From Dehalococcoidia bacterium UBA1123 (lineage in GTDB: Bacteria > Chloroflexota > Dehalococcoidia > Lucifugimonadales > UBA1123), in assembly GCA_002313895.1 (NCBI GenBank), contig DCAW01000189.1, positions 1 through 5,704 on the forward strand: a DNA stretch of 5,704 bases. Reading direction: 5' to 3'. Every line of letters starts with the position of its first letter. Within the stretch, counting starts at the first letter, position 1. Positions 5,688 to 5,704 of the stretch are shown here, in pieces. The position numbers and the translations under genes were made by a program. The notes below the pieces were generated by a model, which was given only the letters and a program-made list of their open reading frames with translations, searched no databases and had not been told where the DNA came from.

Positions 5688-5704
5688 GTGGCCGAAAAAC
5701 CGTT
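5688..5704 (+). CDS. Start of a gene running off the right edge (GTG start, MAEKP…)
   Basis: Only the first five full codons are visible: GTG GCC GAA AAA CCG, giving Met-Ala-Glu-Lys-Pro. The evidence is the perfect AGGAGG upstream and a lysine/glutamate-rich opening typical of cytosolic proteins. It would be transcribed divergently from the oxidoreductase. No function can be given. If the frame closes soon after the edge, the call is wrong. Confidence 0.5.

Overview
The window is compact bacterial DNA. It has Shine-Dalgarno sites, a TTG start, a likely GTG start, a one-base stop/start overlap and almost no non-coding sequence apart from one divergent intergenic region. The set of families (imidazolonepropionase-like amidohydrolase, two class III CaiB/BaiF CoA-transferases, MBL-fold hydrolase, AhpD/CMD peroxidase-like protein, Gfo/Idh/MocA oxidoreductase) is typical of catabolic accessory regions in uncultured marine or soil bacteria. 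SAR202-type Chloroflexota is my first guess, but only from gene content. Nothing here fixes the taxon, and I see no plasmid, phage or insertion-sequence signature.

Layout. The plus strand carries the 3' end of an amidohydrolase (2-523), then two CoA-transferases (557-1807 and 1807-3075) that overlap by one base and are probably translationally coupled. These converge, with a 15-base gap, on a minus-strand group read from right to left: a Gfo/Idh/MocA oxidoreductase (5381-4260), then, after 35 bases, an ORF (4224-3091) whose first part is a truncated metallo-beta-lactamase-fold protein and whose last 200 codons are a complete AhpD/carboxymuconolactone-decarboxylase-type protein. The AhpD-like part has its own ribosome binding site and ATG. 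About 306 bases of non-coding DNA (5382-5687) follow and contain four perfect inverted repeats. A new plus-strand gene appears to begin at the right edge (GTG at 5688).

How the genes may work together (inference). The left group looks like a catabolic cassette: a hydrolase opens an amide or ring, and a CoA-transferase pair activates the acid. The first CoA-transferase keeps the catalytic aspartate; the second has tyrosine at that position. This suggests a two-subunit enzyme with one catalytic and one structural partner. The right group would be redox and detoxification functions. Its oxidoreductase keeps the EKP lysine but lacks the usual Asp/His pair, and its MBL gene seems to have lost the 3' half by an internal deletion, leaving a scar. 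The points most worth a second look are therefore three enzymes with missing or exchanged key residues or segments, plus the palindrome-rich intergenic region. I found no evidence for a wholly new system.
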